IMG/VR virus record: IMGVR_UViG_3300042448_000434
Location: 1 to 43,350 of that record
Direction: 5' to 3' (one strand)
From: a virus
DNA length: 43,350 nt
In this document: positions 20,701-29,725 of the stretch, piece by piece
Numbering within the stretch: the stretch's first letter is position 1
How the letters are laid out: each line of letters begins with the position of its first letter
The notes under the pieces: model-generated
The model's database searches: none
What the model was told of the DNA's origin: nothing
Seen by the model: only the letters and a program-made list of their open reading frames with translations
Made by a program: the position numbers and the translations under genes

Positions 20701-21851
20701 AAATTAATTTAGCCGTAGCTCAAAAAAAATACATTGACCAAGTAAAGGATGAGTTAGACTTATTCACAAAGGACTATGAGGATTTATACACAGCCCTAAG
20801 CGCATCTATTGGTGAAGACTTAGCTAAGGAAATACTAAGGCCATTTGCGGATGTTATTGACACCCTTAGTGCTGATTTAAACAATGCCATATTAAATGGT
20901 ACTCTTTCTGATGAGCAATTAACTGAGTTAAAAAGGAGGCTTGTATTCTTAAAGGGGACCCTAAAGGATGGTATCGGAAAGGATGATATTATTCTAAACA
21001 TAGACATCACGCCGCAAGAGGTTATTAAGGCTGCTCTTGACACCACACTTGATGCAATTTCTAAATTTAACGATGTTGCCTTTAACAACACTAAGGATAG
21101 GCTTAATGCTGAAAAGGATTCTATTAAGAATGCTTCTGATGTAGAAAACGAAATACTAAACGCAAAACTTGAAAATCAGTTAATAACTGAGGCTGAGTAC
21201 AGAGCGCAGGTTGAGAAAAACAGAAAAAAAGAAGTACAGGCCACAAACAAAATTGAAAAACAGATTTTTGAGGCCGAGCAGAAAAGGGAAAGACAGGGTG
21301 CTTTAGTAGATTACATTACAGCGCTAGCATCGATAATTCCAAACTTAATCGTAAGGGAAAAGAAGGGCGACCCTATTACAATATCTTTAATGGCAGCAAT
21401 AACGGGAGCTCTTGCTACGGTTTCTTATGGAGCTCAAGTTAGGGCAATTAATCAACGTAAGTTTTTCCCAACAAAGTTTGCCGAAGGTGGTATTGTATCC
21501 GGGCCTTCTCACGCTGAAGGCGGAGTACCATTTACCGTTCGAGGACAGGGCGGGTATGAGATGGAAGGTGGCGAGTATATCGTAAACAAAAACTCTACGC
21601 AGAAGTACAGAACTTTACTAGACCAGATAAACGGAAAGAGTAAATCAGACTACAAGTTTGCGGCTGGTGGAATTGTAAAAGACCCAAGCGTTATTGCCAA
21701 CAGGCAGATTGAGCTGCTTGAGGCTATTGCATCTTCAAACATTACAATGGTTGGTAAATTAGATAAACCAGTTCGTTCGTTTGTGTCAGCAACAGACTTA
21801 CGCTCTGATGAAAACGCTCGTAGAATCCAAGAACGCAACTCTCAATTATAA
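17733..21851 (+). CDS. Tail tape measure protein
   Basis: 1372 residues, by far the largest gene of the tail block. Long Lys/Glu/Ala-rich coiled coil (about 1-245), then the TP901-type tape-measure core (FDANISKVSAVTGSSGKELE from about residue 298, through VAELAVELGKLGLSSRETAG, to GLRGILIKLKKPGEDI near 470), then more coiled coil, and a C-terminal Gly-rich block FAEGGIVSGPSHAEGGVPF near residue 1249. At about 0.15 nm per residue the tail would be roughly 200 nm. It acts as the ruler and may help DNA cross the envelope. Confidence 0.9.
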   Translation: MASQDKLDKEITSVNKLTASIGALTAKFTSLIEEGKDWKAIQGEIGSAVTKSREDFIKLVKSAELVAKQFAADGKAAEGTSERIQDLQRKVKSLDSTYSTLVNKTLKELRKEQTAYKEQLRQLAEQEKVASQQEKAIIQQRRTEAKQALKEIKERIANERADKKKLYDQETAQIKELLRLQKNRLSQISQEEAKAKTDRKERVSAVKKEFSDILTQQRAETRLANEKAAANKKAAAAAATAAEKQKFFGKAFTDSFSPQAIGKAVASIVKFIGIYEVLGRTVGLVSDFFKNSISQFIAFDANISKVSAVTGSSGKELEALTKEIRSVAVETRFTASEVAELAVELGKLGLSSRETAGLINPIAIAAQATGESLTSVGSALVKVSNQFQLSTAEASTSSAILTQAVNKSALTLEDFGVAIGYVGPLAAQSGLDFGKTAAILGVLSDNGFSASRAGTGLRGILIKLKKPGEDITETLNTLADSNISVAKAEELVGRTSAAQLITILQNIDAVNENIIVQEGFAEQLRATGAQMSSFSGQVDILKSAYAELQLSVGNFLVRSEVVLTLIGSLSSKSEELARGFVLVKNESERLGDAFSKRLSEGLKEGNTELEILNKLLADSNDENIKEVLATLNSANPKSLKELNDELDKIQRGPDWANNAIFAIQAFSPALANASRGILDFVRNTDETTKSVKGLTSQITLLRNEQTKNTVLEFGVRSVNKQYGEQVDRIAEITNKTKQKDDAIKLSQKLQARSNSAEKESNKLLQSSDSLERAKGVQLAGRAKGYNVLITRLREYTSVLKESETPGGAKDPTDKFKSEFQLRLRGFEIERKAVDDSLKDSEKAFKFRMDLIEKEYVSKEQKAKEEGNLFEVLSKKRDEQQYLISVFNEELGDYAEKTGDLTIRATSFFDEYSKKFKNSAENTLLLTNATEKFGDELENLAQKNSELSLDSQLTIVKEANNLYTDASTAIAAWTDKLKLLNEQYDDSTYGQINLAVAQKKYIDQVKDELDLFTKDYEDLYTALSASIGEDLAKEILRPFADVIDTLSADLNNAILNGTLSDEQLTELKRRLVFLKGTLKDGIGKDDIILNIDITPQEVIKAALDTTLDAISKFNDVAFNNTKDRLNAEKDSIKNASDVENEILNAKLENQLITEAEYRAQVEKNRKKEVQATNKIEKQIFEAEQKRERQGALVDYITALASIIPNLIVREKKGDPITISLMAAITGALATVSYGAQVRAINQRKFFPTKFAEGGIVSGPSHAEGGVPFTVRGQGGYEMEGGEYIVNKNSTQKYRTLLDQINGKSKSDYKFAAGGIVKDPSVIANRQIELLEAIASSNITMVGKLDKPVRSFVSATDLRSDENARRIQERNSQL

Positions 21852-22504
21852 TGGCTATAGATATACTATATGACAACGGTGCTCCATTCGGCAGCCCTGT
21901 TCAAGCAGGCGAAGGTGGTGCTTTGCTAGACTACACTGAGACAAATGGAGTGGCATCTATAACCTATGAAGCTGGAGAACCGCCAGTATTCACCCCAGAA
22001 GCTGGTGATGTAGCGATAATCTTCAACACGGCAGACCTAACAGACTTTGGTGTATTTTATGTTACTGGCGCTACTATGGCCCCTATGATTGGAGAATACC
22101 CGGTATCGATAGGCGGGATTATTGACAAGAACTTTTATTCTTTTTCAAAGGAATTTGGGGAGTCATACAACGTACAGATATATAGCCTCGAACTATATTC
22201 TGAATTAGTTGCTTCTTTTGCTAATACTTTTAAGGTTAATACGCAGATAGCGAAGGCACACTACTCAGACCTTATGATTGCATATTCTAAGAATACATCT
22301 CATACCGTTGTGGTAGACAATTTAAGGAGAAGTTTCTGGGACAATAAAGACGCTTTGCTTGCAGACACTATTTTCCTAATAGACAACTGTGGCAATGGAG
22401 ACAATATGGCATACAAGGTTAGCATTAACGACTCTACCTTTGAGGTGTTTAATAACAAATTTAAAAGTACGGTAAGCTTTAACCTAGCGTCAAGCAAACT
22501 GTAA
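21851..22504 (+). CDS. Distal tail protein candidate
   Basis: 217 residues, starting one base into the tape-measure stop. Strand-rich with FGVFYVTGATMAPMIGEYPV in the first half and a C-terminal half with DNLRRSFWDNKDALLADTIF. The place directly after the tape measure and before a large tail-tip protein is where distal tail (Dit) proteins lie in siphophages. Motif support is weak; position is the main evidence. Confidence 0.55.
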   Translation: MAIDILYDNGAPFGSPVQAGEGGALLDYTETNGVASITYEAGEPPVFTPEAGDVAIIFNTADLTDFGVFYVTGATMAPMIGEYPVSIGGIIDKNFYSFSKEFGESYNVQIYSLELYSELVASFANTFKVNTQIAKAHYSDLMIAYSKNTSHTVVVDNLRRSFWDNKDALLADTIFLIDNCGNGDNMAYKVSINDSTFEVFNNKFKSTVSFNLASSKL

Positions 22505-22513
22505 TTTATAGGT

Positions 22514-25030
22514 ATGAGCTACAGACTAAGAGTAAACAATCAGTTCCTTGATTTATTTCCCAATCAAGAGATTGCCATTGGTGTGGATTACTATGACACC
22601 ACAAACATAGATTCCATAAAAATACCATTTAGCTTTAACTCTGACGTTCCATACACTCTTAAAAACAAAACCGCATTAGGCTATAACGATGCCAACGGAT
22701 ATGGTGGTATTCCATTGACGGAGTACGATTATGAGGTATACAAGGGTGATGACATTGTTTCGTCAGGGAGGGCAAGGGTTCAATCTGTAGTTATAAACTC
22801 CCTTGAACCAATATTTACCCTTGAGTTAAAGGATAAGGTCTCTGAATTTTCTAAGGCTCTTAGGGACCTAAAGATTGAAGATATATACAACGATGCTTTC
22901 TCTACCCAGGTTAGGACTTTGTCTACCTACTTGTCCGCTAACCAAGGTTACGACCAAAGGGACATTGAGATACCATTTATTGATTTCGATAACATTCAAA
23001 AAACAACAGGATATGAATCACGTCAATTTACTTCGTGGGGCACTAGTGGAAAAAAGTTTGGTCTTATGCCAGCGCTTAGAGTCATTGACTTTATTGATAG
23101 GGTATTTAGTGCAGCTGGTATAGCGTACACTTCAAAGTTTGTTTCAGGAACAGGTTCTTGGGACCCTAGGAATCTTTACATACTTTATCCAACTTATCTA
23201 TCGGCAACCCCAGCAAGCAAGAGAGAGAGCTTTCTGTTTCCATTTCCATATAATGTTCAGGCAAATACAGACCAAGATTTATCTACAGGAGACATAACCC
23301 TACTTGGAGTAAATTATACTATTGCCCCAATAACAAACTATAAGCTAATAGCAAAAGAATCATACGAACCATTTGGGCCAACCAACTACGCCGCAGAAGA
23401 AATCGTTATTTCAAGAGAATATGGGGACCAAGTCAGAAAGCCTGGCGGTGTTACTGACTGGGGTGATGAAAATGTAGGATATGTTTCCTACGGCTCTAGC
23501 TTTGATGCCAAGTTTTCTTTTACTAACGGAAGCGTAACCATTCCAGCCCTGAAGACCTGTTTACTTACAATCGATAGAGATATATCTGACCAAGGTATTT
23601 ATCCACACATTGTAAGTGTTCAAGGTACTTCTAATGCGGTATTTACTCCCTATGTTTTGATTTACGAGTCATATACAACATCTAGTGCTCCAAAATACAG
23701 GATACCAATAGTTGACAATTCCAACAACCCAATACAATTAACGGTTGCATCTATTGAACAAAATACCGGAATTGATAGCAACGGATACTCTGTTCAGCCA
23801 AGTTCTACCATTGTTTTTAATTCATTCACAGGAAGTATTGATAGCACAGAGCTGTATCAGATAAGCGGGGGAAGCACATATTCATACGCTATTGGCGTTT
23901 ATATGGATTCCGGCTCGATAGACGCAAGGACAAGCTGTATTGCTTTAAATCAGAATACTCAAGGTCTTCAATTGATTAATGTGGATGATGATGCCGTGTT
24001 AGTCCAAAATGACTTTGTAAAACAAAGGACATTTGGATACGACTGGAGCACCCTTGGCTTAAAGCTTGACAACATTGGCTCGGTTCCAGCAACAGTCCCA
24101 AGTGACAATTTTCAATTCAAAGAGTCTTTGTCTAACAATAAGTCTTATGGTGTTTATGACATTATGATAGACATTATGAAACGCTTTGGACTTAGCGTAA
24201 TCTACGATTACACGACTGGCGATATAATTCTTGACAACCTGAAAGACATAAGGCTTACAATAGCTGCAATGGATGGATATCTTGACACGCTAAAGCCATT
24301 TGAGGTTGAGTCTGGCGTTGTCCCACCAAAGACCCTAAAGCTTTTAAACAAATTAGAGAACGGAATATATGACAAGACAGATTCCGAACTAGCTATTGGT
24401 AGCTTTGATGGTGTGTGGAAGGCAAATGGTTCCGGAGAAAAGTCTTTAGAGTTTAAGACATCTTTAATCAACCCAACAAACAAATCTGTTTGTGGAGAGC
24501 AATTCTTTGGCGACCCAATACTTTTAAGCAATGGACTTGTTGCCATTCAAGAGATTGGTGATATAAAATACGAAATCCCTGACTACGATAGGGTTGGGCT
24601 TAGGATATTTTACTTAAGGGAGCCTAACTTTGGTACTACATTAAGATATCCTGTGTTCCGCGAGTACAATGATTACGGGCAAAGGATTCGGCAGATTCTA
24701 TACAAGAGTGCTGGAACTTACTTACTTCAGGGATACCCTGTTAACTCACTATCCGGTAATCAGATAGACTTGCGGTTTGTTTTGGCAGATGGCAGTACAT
24801 CTGATTCCTATGACTACTTGGTTAGCACTGAGCGCTTTGCGGCAAACGAAAAAAGCAAGATGTCTTTTTACGCTGCGATACCCGATACTATGTTTCAGAA
24901 CGGAGACCTTTACAAAAAGAAGTTTAGGTTTAATAAGACTGGAGAAAACTTTATCGTAAACTCGTTAACTGACGCTAAAATCTATAATGGGTATATGTAT
25001 GGCAAATTTGAGGTGATTTTTGTAGATTAA
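22514..25030 (+). CDS. Tail-tip/baseplate protein (838 aa)
   Basis: Large strand-rich protein lying after the distal-tail candidate. An N-terminal part (LRVNNQFLDLFPNQEIAIGV) is followed by a long region of alternating strands and turns, then DIMIDIMKRFGLSVIYDYTT (about residue 552-571) and a C-terminal KFRFNKTGENFIVNSLTDAK. It probably forms the hub or receptor-facing tip of the tail. No enzymatic motif is visible. It ends four bases before the next ATG. Confidence 0.65.
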   Translation: MSYRLRVNNQFLDLFPNQEIAIGVDYYDTTNIDSIKIPFSFNSDVPYTLKNKTALGYNDANGYGGIPLTEYDYEVYKGDDIVSSGRARVQSVVINSLEPIFTLELKDKVSEFSKALRDLKIEDIYNDAFSTQVRTLSTYLSANQGYDQRDIEIPFIDFDNIQKTTGYESRQFTSWGTSGKKFGLMPALRVIDFIDRVFSAAGIAYTSKFVSGTGSWDPRNLYILYPTYLSATPASKRESFLFPFPYNVQANTDQDLSTGDITLLGVNYTIAPITNYKLIAKESYEPFGPTNYAAEEIVISREYGDQVRKPGGVTDWGDENVGYVSYGSSFDAKFSFTNGSVTIPALKTCLLTIDRDISDQGIYPHIVSVQGTSNAVFTPYVLIYESYTTSSAPKYRIPIVDNSNNPIQLTVASIEQNTGIDSNGYSVQPSSTIVFNSFTGSIDSTELYQISGGSTYSYAIGVYMDSGSIDARTSCIALNQNTQGLQLINVDDDAVLVQNDFVKQRTFGYDWSTLGLKLDNIGSVPATVPSDNFQFKESLSNNKSYGVYDIMIDIMKRFGLSVIYDYTTGDIILDNLKDIRLTIAAMDGYLDTLKPFEVESGVVPPKTLKLLNKLENGIYDKTDSELAIGSFDGVWKANGSGEKSLEFKTSLINPTNKSVCGEQFFGDPILLSNGLVAIQEIGDIKYEIPDYDRVGLRIFYLREPNFGTTLRYPVFREYNDYGQRIRQILYKSAGTYLLQGYPVNSLSGNQIDLRFVLADGSTSDSYDYLVSTERFAANEKSKMSFYAAIPDTMFQNGDLYKKKFRFNKTGENFIVNSLTDAKIYNGYMYGKFEVIFVD

Positions 25031-25034
25031 CCAG

Positions 25035-25535
25035 ATGGCAAAGACTTATAACGATTATCCAGTAGCGGCTTCAAATAACGCCAAAAGAGCATTAGCTTGG
25101 CGTGAAAAGTACGGCAATGAGGTGAAGGGTGGAACTTCTATTGGTTGGACACGCGCCAATCAACTGGCAAGCCGTGAGTCTCTTTCGTACTCCACGATTG
25201 CTCGTATGGCTGCATTTAATCGCCATCGCAAGAACAGCGCAGTAGACCCTAAGTTCGCATCCACACCCTGGAAAGATAGGGGATATGTTGCTTGGCTTAT
25301 ATGGGGTGGCACTAGCGGTGTCAACTGGGCCATCAGAAAGGCAGAATCTATTCGTAACGGTCGTTTCTACAGTCAGGAAGATAAGGAAATGGTGGAGGGC
25401 ATTGCAAGCATTGTACGCTCAATTGAAGACCTAAAGAACCGTATGAAGACGGCAAAGAAGGAGTATCAGAACTTAGTCAACGAGGGGGTAGAAATTACCC
25501 TTGATGAGTTCCTCAAGATGGTTGGCCTTAAATAA
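25035..25535 (+). CDS. Head-maturation-associated domain protein (166 aa)
   Basis: The block YPVAASNNAKRALAWREKYG, then GGTSIGWTRANQLASRESLS and TIARMAAFNRHRKNS followed by WLIWGGTSGVNWA (about residues 8-104) is a conserved phage domain that usually sits next to or is fused to prohead protease genes. The C-terminus is helical (DLKNRMKTAKKEYQNLVNEG). It lies directly before the protease-scaffold gene, as expected. Its activity is not known to me; a role in capsid assembly is inferred from its usual context. Confidence 0.7.
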   Translation: MAKTYNDYPVAASNNAKRALAWREKYGNEVKGGTSIGWTRANQLASRESLSYSTIARMAAFNRHRKNSAVDPKFASTPWKDRGYVAWLIWGGTSGVNWAIRKAESIRNGRFYSQEDKEMVEGIASIVRSIEDLKNRMKTAKKEYQNLVNEGVEITLDEFLKMVGLK

Positions 25536-25537
25536 AA

Positions 25538-25547
25538 TTGTATATTA
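25538..25547 (+). promoter_or_regulatory. TTGTATATTA box before protease-scaffold gene
   Basis: Exact TTGTATATTA seven bases before the ATG at 25555, in a 19-base gap. Confidence 0.45.
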
Positions 25548-25554
25548 ACGAAGT

Positions 25555-26529
25555 ATGAAAAAGATTAACGAAAAGTTACCCATTTACGACATTGTTATGA
25601 AAGACAATGAGGAGAGTGGTATGTATCGTATTTCGTTGGTTACAAACCCAGCAATCCAAGAAAACTTTATCTACTTCGCTGAGGAGAAAAAAGATATGTT
25701 CTTTGTTGATGAAGAAAAGGGTATTGTCGTTGGGCCTGTTATTGTGCCAAACAAACCAATCTTTCGTAGTGCAGAGACCGGAGGCTATTATGTCCAGTTC
25801 TCTGTCGATACAATTGAAAAGATGATGCGTAGTTACGCAGAGAAAGGTCTTCACAACTCTTTTAACATCCAGCACCAGTATGAGACCGATGAGGTTTATA
25901 TGTTGGAGATATGGATGAAGGAGTCTGAAGAAGACAAGAGTAAAATGTACGGTTTCGATTTACCAGTCGGAACTGTATTTGCTAAAGCATACGTCAAGTC
26001 ACAAGCAATTCGTGATGAGATTAAAGCTAGCGGCCTTAATGGTTTTTCTATTGAGGTTAAAAATTTTGATATGGTAGAACAAAAATTCGAAAGTAATATG
26101 GATTTCAAATTCGCTGTTGAGCTTGGTGAGCGTCTCTCAAACCTAGAGGCTAGCATTAACAAGCAAAACGAAACAATCGCAACCTTAATGGAACTTTGGG
26201 CTGAGTCGCAAGAGCAGTTCAACGAAGTCGTTGAGGCCAATGAAGAGCCTGCTGTAGAGCCTGCCGTAGAGGTAGCTGAAGAGCAAAACGTAGAACTCTC
26301 CGAAGAGCCAGTGGCGGCTGTTGAGGAAGTAGTTGTAGAACCTGTTGTAGAAGTACAACTAGAAGAGGTAGAGGATGCCTCTGTCGAAGAAGCTGAATTG
26401 ACTTTGTCTGCTGAACAAGCTGGCGAAGAAGAGGAAGCAACGGTCGTTGATAAGACGATTAAATTCGAACGAATCACCTCTGATAAAATTAAGATGGTTG
26501 ACAAGTTCTTTGGCAAGCGTCTTTATTAA
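25555..26529 (+). CDS. XkdF-like prohead protease fused to scaffold
   Basis: 324 residues. The first about 165 match the XkdF-type protease pattern: GPVIVPNKPIFRSAETGGYY, NIQHQYETDEVYMLEIWMKE with a candidate catalytic His, then GFDLPVGTVFAKAYV and GLNGFSIEVKNF with a candidate Ser. The rest is a coiled coil (about 185-215), a long Glu/Val/Ala-rich acidic stretch (about 218-300) and a basic end, a typical scaffold. A protease-scaffold fusion would shape the prohead and then remove itself. It lies right before the major capsid gene. Confidence 0.75.
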   Translation: MKKINEKLPIYDIVMKDNEESGMYRISLVTNPAIQENFIYFAEEKKDMFFVDEEKGIVVGPVIVPNKPIFRSAETGGYYVQFSVDTIEKMMRSYAEKGLHNSFNIQHQYETDEVYMLEIWMKESEEDKSKMYGFDLPVGTVFAKAYVKSQAIRDEIKASGLNGFSIEVKNFDMVEQKFESNMDFKFAVELGERLSNLEASINKQNETIATLMELWAESQEQFNEVVEANEEPAVEPAVEVAEEQNVELSEEPVAAVEEVVVEPVVEVQLEEVEDASVEEAELTLSAEQAGEEEEATVVDKTIKFERITSDKIKMVDKFFGKRLY

Positions 26530-26530
26530 T

Positions 26531-26540
26531 TTGTATATTA
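26531..26540 (+). promoter_or_regulatory. TTGTATATTA box before major capsid gene
   Basis: Exact TTGTATATTA 18 bases before the ATG at 26559; leaves room for a short leader. Confidence 0.5.
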
Positions 26541-26558
26541 CTTAAATTCAAAAATAAA

Positions 26559-27452
26559 ATGGCAATATCAGTTGCAACTTTAGATTGGGGCAACCGCACC
26601 CCCGACCTCTTTATCGATTCAATGGTAAAGAGTGCCAAAGTGTTGGACCGATTCCGTCTTGTTGACGGTGTCAAATCAAAAGTACAAGTCCCCATCTTCG
26701 ATGCGAGCTTGACCTTTGGTAATGACTTGTGTGATTTCACTGCCGCTAGTTCTGCATCTATCGATGAGAAAGAGATGACTGTTGAGACCTACAAGTGGGC
26801 TTTCTTGAACTGCAAAGACGTTCTAGAATCTACCTACCGCTCTGTGCTTCTTAAGCAAGGCCAACACAACGAAGAGACTATGGACTCTCAGTTCAAAGAC
26901 TGGGTTTTCGATTACTTCGCTAAGTTGTCTGCTCAGAAGGCTCTTGAGCTTGCTGCCACTACTCTAGCTACCGAGCTTTCTGCCGATGCTACTGTTCTTG
27001 ACTACGACACAAACGCTGCTTTCACTGCTGCTAACATCCTCGACAAAATGGAAGGTGCTTACCAAGTTATGAGCGCTGATATGTTGTCTGCTGTTTATGG
27101 TGATGCTGACCGTCAATTGAAGCCAGCTTTCTTTATGGGAACTGCCGCTATTCAATGTTACCAAATCGCTATCGCTGGTTTGTACACTACCACTGCTCAA
27201 GGTGTTGTTGAAGGAAACATTCCTGCCTACTACGGTATGGAGGTTATTCACTTCCCTTCACTTGCTGCTGGTTCATTCTTCATCTCTGCTCCTGAGAACA
27301 TCGTTATGTTGACCGACAACTACAGTGACGTTCGCGCTATCGATATGAAGTACGAAGCAGAATTGTCTAGCGACAAAATCTGGGGACAGTTTAAGCTTGG
27401 CTTCTCTTACCTGAAAGGTGAGGAAATCGTCTACGCTAAGAATTTCGCATAA
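26559..27452 (+). CDS. Major capsid protein
   Basis: 297 residues. MAISVATLDWGNRTPDLFID at the start, then SKVQVPIFDASLTFGNDLCD, a long helical spine (DWVFDYFAKLSAQKALELAA) and a C-terminal half with FFMGTAAIQCYQIAIAGLYT and LKGEEIVYAKNFA. This fits an HK97-fold capsid protein that follows a protease-scaffold gene. Codon choice is strikingly uniform (many GCT, TCT, GTT), as in the next gene, which suggests very high expression. A terminator follows it directly. Confidence 0.85.
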   Translation: MAISVATLDWGNRTPDLFIDSMVKSAKVLDRFRLVDGVKSKVQVPIFDASLTFGNDLCDFTAASSASIDEKEMTVETYKWAFLNCKDVLESTYRSVLLKQGQHNEETMDSQFKDWVFDYFAKLSAQKALELAATTLATELSADATVLDYDTNAAFTAANILDKMEGAYQVMSADMLSAVYGDADRQLKPAFFMGTAAIQCYQIAIAGLYTTTAQGVVEGNIPAYYGMEVIHFPSLAAGSFFISAPENIVMLTDNYSDVRAIDMKYEAELSSDKIWGQFKLGFSYLKGEEIVYAKNFA

Positions 27453-27461
27453 TAAATAATC

Positions 27462-27484
27462 GAGGGGGGCGAAAGCCCCCTCTC
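27462..27484 (+). terminator. Terminator after major capsid gene
   Basis: GGGGGC (27465-27470), loop GAAA, GCCCCC (27475-27480). There is no long T-run, so it may reduce rather than end transcription or stabilise the capsid mRNA 3' end. Confidence 0.6.
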
Positions 27485-27504
27485 ACTTAAAAAAATATAA
27501 TAAA

Positions 27505-28059
27505 ATGGGATGTGCTGTTGATTTTTCCGGACTTACTCTTTCTTACGCTTGTGGGACTGTTTCTTCCGGTGGTTTAAAAACTATTATTCTTGCTGACCTC
27601 GCTCAATTGAAAGAGGATGGCGCTATTACTGTTGCTGCTGGTGGTGCTGTCACTATCGGTGGAACTGGGCTTGTTACCTCTGGAGTTGATATCCTTACCC
27701 TAGGATTCAACAACAAAGATGCTTTTTCTAACTTTACTGACGTTAAGACTGTAAATGCTGATGGTTCTGCTTCTGTAGTTCCTACTATTCAGGTTGAGTT
27801 CTTGCGTATGGATGCTGCAAAGCGTACTACTCTGGAGGAGATTGCTACCCCAGGAGCTGAAATCGTTGCTTTCGTTGAAACTGCTGCCGGAACTTACCAT
27901 ATGGTAGGCTACGACTTCGGACTATACGCTGGTACTGTTGATGGTGCTTCTGGTGCTTCTCGTACTGACAAGAACCGCTACCAGATTACGCTTATCGGTG
28001 AAGAGAATGTACTTGCTTACACTCTTGACTCTGCTAACTGGGCTAAGGTTACTGCCTAA
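27505..28059 (+). CDS. Major tail (tube) protein candidate
   Basis: 184 residues, Gly/Ala/Thr/Val-rich and strand-rich, with the C-terminal FGLYAGTVDGASGASRTDKN followed by RYQITLIGEENVLAY, which looks like the end of a tail tube protein. Codon use matches that of the capsid gene, indicating high expression. It is enclosed by terminators on both sides, as an abundant structural product would be. A head decoration protein is the alternative. Confidence 0.55.
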   Translation: MGCAVDFSGLTLSYACGTVSSGGLKTIILADLAQLKEDGAITVAAGGAVTIGGTGLVTSGVDILTLGFNNKDAFSNFTDVKTVNADGSASVVPTIQVEFLRMDAAKRTTLEEIATPGAEIVAFVETAAGTYHMVGYDFGLYAGTVDGASGASRTDKNRYQITLIGEENVLAYTLDSANWAKVTA

Positions 28060-28081
28060 TAAGTTTAACCCTTCATTGGGG

Positions 28082-28110
28082 AAAGGGAGGGGTTTCCCCT
28101 CCCTTTTTTT
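28082..28110 (+). terminator. Strong terminator after tail-tube gene
   Basis: GGGAGGGG (28085-28092), loop TTT, CCCCTCCC (28096-28103), followed by seven T. The cleanest rho-independent terminator on the late strand together with that at 42818-42844. Confidence 0.9.
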
Positions 28111-28124
28111 ATTACCTTTACTTT

Positions 28125-28469
28125 ATGAAATTTATTTTAAACGGACAAAACAACGAGCTATCATTTGTAAAAGCTCCTGCTATGTCAGACATCGCATTTA
28201 CTATTAAGCTGACTAAAATTGTAGGAGAGCAGGAATATGTCTTTGATAACCTGTACGACAAGTATGATTTTGATGTAGCTAAAGACTTTATTGGTATTGA
28301 CCTTGATATCTCACCACAGGAAATTGCAGGTGGGGAGTATAAGCTCGAAATTTATGACAATATCCGAACATACGGAAATTACATTTGTTTAGTAGAAGAC
28401 TACACTTTTGAGAACTCTGATAGTAATGATGACTTATTTACCAGTACAGTTAAGATAAGTAACTTGTAA
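28125..28469 (+). CDS. Structural hypothetical protein (114 aa)
   Basis: Beta-rich soluble protein (AFTIKLTKIVGEQEYVFDNL, then GEYKLEIYDN near residue 66 and a C-terminal FTSTVKISNL). It lies between the tail-tube candidate and the portal gene, so a head or neck accessory is likely. No family recognised. Its Leu-stop codons (TTGTAA) are part of the box before the portal gene. Confidence 0.55.
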   Translation: MKFILNGQNNELSFVKAPAMSDIAFTIKLTKIVGEQEYVFDNLYDKYDFDVAKDFIGIDLDISPQEIAGGEYKLEIYDNIRTYGNYICLVEDYTFENSDSNDDLFTSTVKISNL

Positions 28470-28473
28470 ATTA
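28464..28473 (+). promoter_or_regulatory. TTGTAAATTA box before portal gene
   Basis: Exact TTGTAAATTA seven bases before the ATG at 28481; its TAA is also the stop of the preceding gene. Confidence 0.4.
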
Positions 28474-28480
28474 TATTAAA

Positions 28481-29725
28481 ATGAGCGTTTTCACTAAGGT
28501 TGTTGATTTTTTTGCTTCGAACACTTTTGTTGTTGCGAAGGACAGCAACATTGCCACAAACCCACTCGAAAAGTCAATTGAAAGCCTAGACAATCGCTAT
28601 GCGGTAGGCAATACAATCGCTGGCGACTACATCAAGTTTGGTTATGGCGATGACTTTCCCATCCTGTTGCAGCGTATGTACAACCAATCACCAGTTCACG
28701 CTGGTATTGTTACCAAGAAAGCAAAGATGGTTGCTGGAAACGGCCTAGATAGCTCCGTAGATGAAGCGTTCAAAGCTCCTATCAAAAGGGCAGAGATAAA
28801 GGCTTTCCTCGCTAACTGCGCTGGTAAGTCTCAAGGTCTGTACGAGCAGATAGTACACGCTGCGTTTCAGCAGGAGCTTAATGGTGCTTTTGCGTTTTAC
28901 ATTAAGTGGAACAAAGAACACAACAAGTTAATTGAGTTCAAGTCTCTTGACATTAAGGGTATCCGTATTGCGGAGCCAGACGAAAACGGTCGTATAACTC
29001 ACTACATTTTAAGACGTAAGTTTGGTAAGGGAGATGTGTCTATGCAACACAACCAACCAAAAAAGATTGCTGCCTTTGATAAGTTCGGAAAGGAACACGA
29101 GCAGGTCCTTTATGTCAAAAATCCATACAGCAACAATCACTATTACGGTGTTCCGAACTACATTTCAGCGTTCCATTTTATCAGTGCGGACTACGAATTT
29201 GGTAAGCACATACGCAACTCCGCTGCCAACGGATTTACTCCAAAAGTTCTCGCAACATTCGTTGGACGTAATATGTCTAATGACCAAAAGAGACTAGAGT
29301 TTGATAAGTTCAAGGCATCATTCGTGGGCTCTGAGTCAGAGACAGTTATTGCCTCTTGGGTAAAGAGCAAAGAAGACGCTCCTATATTTACTCCTCTTGA
29401 CGTAAGCAACTTAGACAAAACCATTGATATACTTAGCCGTCTTAATGACGCTAAGATTCTTACTGCTCACAATGTAACCTCACCAACTCTATTTGGTGTT
29501 ATGGTTGCTGGTAAGCTTGGTGGTACTGGTAACGAACTCGTTAGCGCATATCAGATTTTCCGAGCTACGGAGACACTGCCTAACCGGGCAAACATTATGG
29601 ACTCTATGAATAGGGTTCTTAATACCGTTGGTTATGACAAGATTAACTTGTCGATTATCGAAGAGCCTATAAACCTTGAATCGATTAAGGGGGCAAACAC
29701 TAACGACATTCCTTCTGAGCAATGA
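28481..29725 (+). CDS. Portal protein
   Basis: 414 residues. An N-terminal region with YIKFGYGDDFPILLQRMYNQ followed by SPVHAGIVTKKAKMVAGNGL, a middle with FIKWNKEHNKLIEFKSLDIK-like strands and PNYISAFHFISADYEFGKHI, and a late AHNVTSPTLFGVMVAGKLGG with a helical C-terminus are the usual blocks of Bacteroidota phage portals. It would form the 12-fold ring for DNA entry and exit and bind the terminase. It lies after the capsid gene instead of before it, which is unusual. It overlaps the connector gene by four bases. Confidence 0.8.
   Translation: MSVFTKVVDFFASNTFVVAKDSNIATNPLEKSIESLDNRYAVGNTIAGDYIKFGYGDDFPILLQRMYNQSPVHAGIVTKKAKMVAGNGLDSSVDEAFKAPIKRAEIKAFLANCAGKSQGLYEQIVHAAFQQELNGAFAFYIKWNKEHNKLIEFKSLDIKGIRIAEPDENGRITHYILRRKFGKGDVSMQHNQPKKIAAFDKFGKEHEQVLYVKNPYSNNHYYGVPNYISAFHFISADYEFGKHIRNSAANGFTPKVLATFVGRNMSNDQKRLEFDKFKASFVGSESETVIASWVKSKEDAPIFTPLDVSNLDKTIDILSRLNDAKILTAHNVTSPTLFGVMVAGKLGGTGNELVSAYQIFRATETLPNRANIMDSMNRVLNTVGYDKINLSIIEEPINLESIKGANTNDIPSEQ

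Noticed and set aside
26219-26440. Minus-strand Leu/Gln/Pro-rich frame opposite the scaffold
   Set aside because: Low-complexity complement of the Glu/Val/Ala-rich scaffold region; no start context.
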